From: Bacteroidota bacterium
GTDB lineage: Bacteria; Bacteroidota; Ignavibacteria; Kapaibacteriales; UBA2268
Assembly: GCA_029974985.1 (NCBI GenBank)
Contig: JARKQC010000087.1
Location: forward strand, 22,993 to 86,992
Length of the DNA: 64,000 bases
Reading direction: 5' to 3'
Part shown: piece by piece, positions 62,056 through 64,000 of the stretch
How the letters are laid out: every line of letters begins with the position of its first letter
Position numbering within the stretch: the first letter of the stretch is position 1
Translations under genes and position numbers: made by a program
Notes under the pieces: model-generated
Database searches by the model: none
Seen by the model: only the letters and a program-made list of their open reading frames with translations
Told to the model about the DNA's origin: nothing

Positions 62056-63347
62056 AACCATTTCCTTTTTTCGATAGACCAACCTTTTTTACTTTTTTTT
62101 ATAAGACATAAATTATTACTAATTTCATCAAAATAAAATTCTCGGATTTGATTTTCTGGCTCGTCATAAAATTTAGTTTGTGATATTAAATTTCCTTGTA
62201 TATCATATTCTTGTGCTATATAATAAAAACCCATAGGTTCGCTTTCATCAAAAACTAAAATTATTACACCGTAATTGCCAATTGAATTGAAAGTATATAC
62301 AATTGTTTGAGGTAAAAGTTTACCTATTTCTTTACTATCTGGAATTCTTTTTTGCATTTTAGCAATTCTATAATAATTATATAAATATACTAAACCAGAA
62401 TCATTTGAGAAAGGTAGATTTTTCATTTTAAATTTAATCTTTTGATTAGGTGAATAAATTTCATTTAGTCTTGGATAAGCTATAAATATTTCATTTCCAA
62501 TATTTGTAATTAGTGGTTTCCATAATTCTTCATAAATTAAATTATTTTTTGAATATTGATCAGGTAAGTACCCTATATTTGCAATAAATTTACCTGTTGA
62601 ATCATATCTTGCAACAGTAACAAGTGAATCAGAAGCAAATTTTTCATTATAAACAAAATTGCTTGTTGTTCCAATTATATCACCATTATTTAATATAGCA
62701 TAAGAACCATAAATAAAATAATCATCAACTTTAACTTCTGGAATAATCATTTTTTCAAAATTTAATTCTCTGTCAAAGCAACTAAATCCAGAACGATTAA
62801 TTATATTAAAAACTTTTTCAGAATCAGGAACGGCAAACGTATAGATAAGATTTGAAATTATAATGCGATTATTAATAATTTTAGGTATAAAATAATGCAT
62901 TTTAGTTAATTTCTTACCATCATCACCTATTCCATATTTTGAATATTCACTAATTGGTATAAACTTAAAATCATCTCTCGCTGATGAAATCGCCTTTGTA
63001 TTTGTCGCAATAAAATGATTATGCCATTCATTATTTTGATTTTTTGTATCTATAACCTTTAAAATTTTACCGTTTGTATAATCATATAAAACTACTATTC
63101 GATTAGCGTCATCAGTAATAAGTAATTTTGTAGCATCATCATATATTTCTATTCCACCTATTCTATTTATTATAACATCATCATTTTCTTCTAAAAATAA
63201 AATATCTTTGAATTGTAGTTTCTTTGATGGTATATTTTCATCTATTTCGACGCGTTTTGCTTTATAATGCAATGCACCATTAGTTTTAAGGGTACACTTA
63301 TTTGACATTAAAATAAGACTTAACAATAAAAGAAAAAAGTATTTCAT
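62052..63347 (-). CDS. Six-bladed beta-propeller protein of the peptide cassette
   Basis: About 431 residues from the ATG at 63347, with GGAT ahead of it; the frame extends to a TTG at 63359. A signal peptide (to about residue 18) is followed by a Bacteroidetes-type six-bladed propeller: GGIEIYDDATKLLITDDANRIVV (split) and VARYDSTGKFIANIGYLPDQ, then QEYDIQGNLISQTKFYDEPE. Genes of this kind often lie beside small NVEAL-type secreted peptides in Bacteroidetes, as here. The last gene of the cassette is coupled to it by ATGA. Confidence 0.8.
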   Translation of the reverse strand: MKYFFLLLLSLILMSNKCTLKTNGALHYKAKRVEIDENIPSKKLQFKDILFLEENDDVIINRIGGIEIYDDATKLLITDDANRIVVLYDYTNGKILKVIDTKNQNNEWHNHFIATNTKAISSARDDFKFIPISEYSKYGIGDDGKKLTKMHYFIPKIINNRIIISNLIYTFAVPDSEKVFNIINRSGFSCFDRELNFEKMIIPEVKVDDYFIYGSYAILNNGDIIGTTSNFVYNEKFASDSLVTVARYDSTGKFIANIGYLPDQYSKNNLIYEELWKPLITNIGNEIFIAYPRLNEIYSPNQKIKFKMKNLPFSNDSGLVYLYNYYRIAKMQKRIPDSKEIGKLLPQTIVYTFNSIGNYGVIILVFDESEPMGFYYIAQEYDIQGNLISQTKFYDEPENQIREFYFDEISNNLCLIKKSKKGWSIEKRKWL

Positions 63348-63416
63348 TTTTTTATCCAATTTTAAATTTTAAAAAAGCGAGTAGTAACAGAAAATGTAAC
63401 TACTCCCCCAATTAAA

Positions 63417-63692
63417 TTAATTACGGAATACACCGTACCAATCACCATTTATTGAATTTAAACCTTCATTGATAATTAGATTCTTTCCTATGATTTGATA
63501 ACAAATACCAGATCCAACACAATAGAAAGTATAACCAACTCCAATATCTGTAATATTATATGCTTTACCTTCTGCCATTAATGCACCGCTTGATGAAGTC
63601 CAACCAGTAGAACTATATGCAGTTAATGATAAAGTAATTGCAACAACAGCAAAAAAAATTGTTATTATAGATATAATAATTTTAATTTTCAT
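63417..63692 (-). CDS. Small secreted peptide precursor (NVEAL-like layout)
   Basis: 91 residues with an AAAGGAC ribosome-binding site eight bases ahead of the ATG. A hydrophobic signal segment covers about 1-27. The following region has GALMAEGKAYNITDIGVG and two cysteines (YCVGSGICYQ) before an Asn/Gly-rich end. The size, the leader and the cysteine pair resemble NVEAL-type peptides of Bacteroidetes, but the NVEAL word itself is not there, so the family match is only by layout. A beta-propeller gene follows 57 bases later, as for NVEAL genes. Confidence 0.65.
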   Translation of the reverse strand: MKIKIIISIITIFFAVVAITLSLTAYSSTGWTSSSGALMAEGKAYNITDIGVGYTFYCVGSGICYQIIGKNLIINEGLNSINGDWYGVFRN

Positions 63693-63728
63693 GATTATTG
63701 TCCTTTTAAATATTTTTAATAAAACAAT

Positions 63729-63835
63729 CTCTAAAATAAATACTTCAAAATATTCAAAACTTCGATGTATTTATATTATTGCTGGACCGCGAGCCCGCCT
63801 TCGGTACTTATGTACTTGTTCAGATTTATTAAAAT
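63729..63835 (+). repeat. Dispersed repeat, family 2, copy 3 (right bracket of the peptide cassette)
   Basis: A direct copy of 61474-61580 with three substitutions in 107 positions. The two copies start 2,255 bases apart and bracket the complete three-gene cassette. The equality of length suggests recent duplication or gene conversion. Confidence 0.93.
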
Positions 63836-63859
63836 ATAATAAGAATTGATGCGTCTCTC

Positions 63860-63915
63860 CGAAGTATCGAAGTATCGAAGTATCGAAGTATCGAAGTATC
63901 GAAGTATCGAAGTAT
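63860..63915 (+). repeat. 8-bp tandem repeat, seven perfect copies
   Basis: CGAAGTAT is repeated seven times without change, followed by ATA. The unit is not a multiple of three and the array lies between genes, upstream of the peptide cassette. Such arrays slip easily during replication. Confidence 0.95.
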
Positions 63916-64000
63916 ATAGTTTAGAGGTCAAATTGGCTAATTTAAAATTCATTTCTTTTTTTCTCTAAAATATTTTTCTTTAAAATAAAACTTTCTCAGT

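Larger units (their letters stand above)
63693..64000. other. Right-edge gap of repeats
   Basis: Contains family-2 copy 3 (63729-63835), the 8-bp tandem array (63860-63915) and, at the very edge (63962-64000), the second module of family 2 in inverted orientation (reverse complement of ACTGAGAAAGT...). No coding frame. The promoter of the peptide cassette must lie at its left end. Confidence 0.75.

Noticed and set aside
63860..63915. 8-bp array as iteron-type replication origin
   Set aside because: No rep gene or DnaA boxes nearby, and units are too short and without spacers.

Overview
The window is AT-rich chromosomal DNA from a Gram-negative, flagellated bacterium, most likely of the Bacteroidota/Chlorobiota-Ignavibacteriota-Kapabacteria assemblage. 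The reasons are C-terminal type IX secretion (T9SS) sorting domains on two large secreted proteins, a flagellar export/basal-body operon (rare in Bacteroidetes proper, usual in Ignavibacteria/Kapabacteria-like lineages), a ferredoxin-dependent 2-oxoacid oxidoreductase, a six-bladed beta-propeller gene next to a small cysteine-containing secreted peptide, and short-type adenylate kinase. No rRNA, tRNA or CRISPR array was recognised. Taxonomy is inference from gene content only. LAYOUT. 1-8.8 kb, minus strand: one long flagellar operon read right to left, flgB-flgC-(90-aa unknown)-fliE-fliF-fliG-fliH-fliI-fliJ-motE-like, ending in a fliK-position gene that runs off the left edge and carries 126-bp (42-aa) tandem repeats. 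A sigma-54-type promoter sits just upstream of flgB. 9.1-18.8 kb: EamA transporter, MalK-type ABC ATPase, two lipoproteins (formylglycine-generating-enzyme fold; PQQ-like propeller), DUF4395 membrane protein, half-size asparaginase, then a translationally coupled membrane Fe-S reductase/RNase H/DUF1460 trio. 19-19.6 kb: DUF433/DUF5615 toxin-antitoxin pair. 19.8-28.9 kb: MscS channel, orphan nuoC, orphan phage-type terminase large subunit, double adenylate kinase, MlaE-type permease, riboflavin synthase, two YceI paralogues, a Crp/Fnr regulator and nadD. 29-37.5 kb: lpd, DedA, a CapA-type protein interrupted by an in-frame stop, NlpC/P60 hydrolase, ClC channel, TPR protein. 37.6-46.4 kb: secreted M1 peptidase and a 1206-aa T9SS cargo, an OmpA-family protein and two thioredoxin-fold proteins. 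46.5-54.6 kb: sugar transferase, glutaminyl cyclase, split heptose kinase/adenylyltransferase (rfaE1/rfaE2), DUF2461, RmlD-like reductase, mnmG and mnmE, with two parS centromere sites flanking mnmG. 54.8-61.3 kb: mraY, korDABC-type operon, HMG-CoA lyase, Cys/Met-metabolism PLP enzyme. 61.5-63.8 kb: a three-gene secreted-peptide / beta-propeller / thioredoxin-like cassette bracketed by near-identical 107-bp direct repeats. HOW IT FITS. The parS sites and mnmE-mnmG suggest the right half lies in the origin-proximal part of the chromosome, although dnaA, parA and parB are not in the window. The intergenic regions hold at least two families of dispersed short repeats plus a MITE-like element with terminal inverted repeats. 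The most unusual items are the repeat-bracketed peptide cassette, the in-frame stop in the CapA gene, the fused adenylate kinase whose second half has lost its catalytic residues, the orphan terminase, and the repeat expansion in the fliK-position gene.
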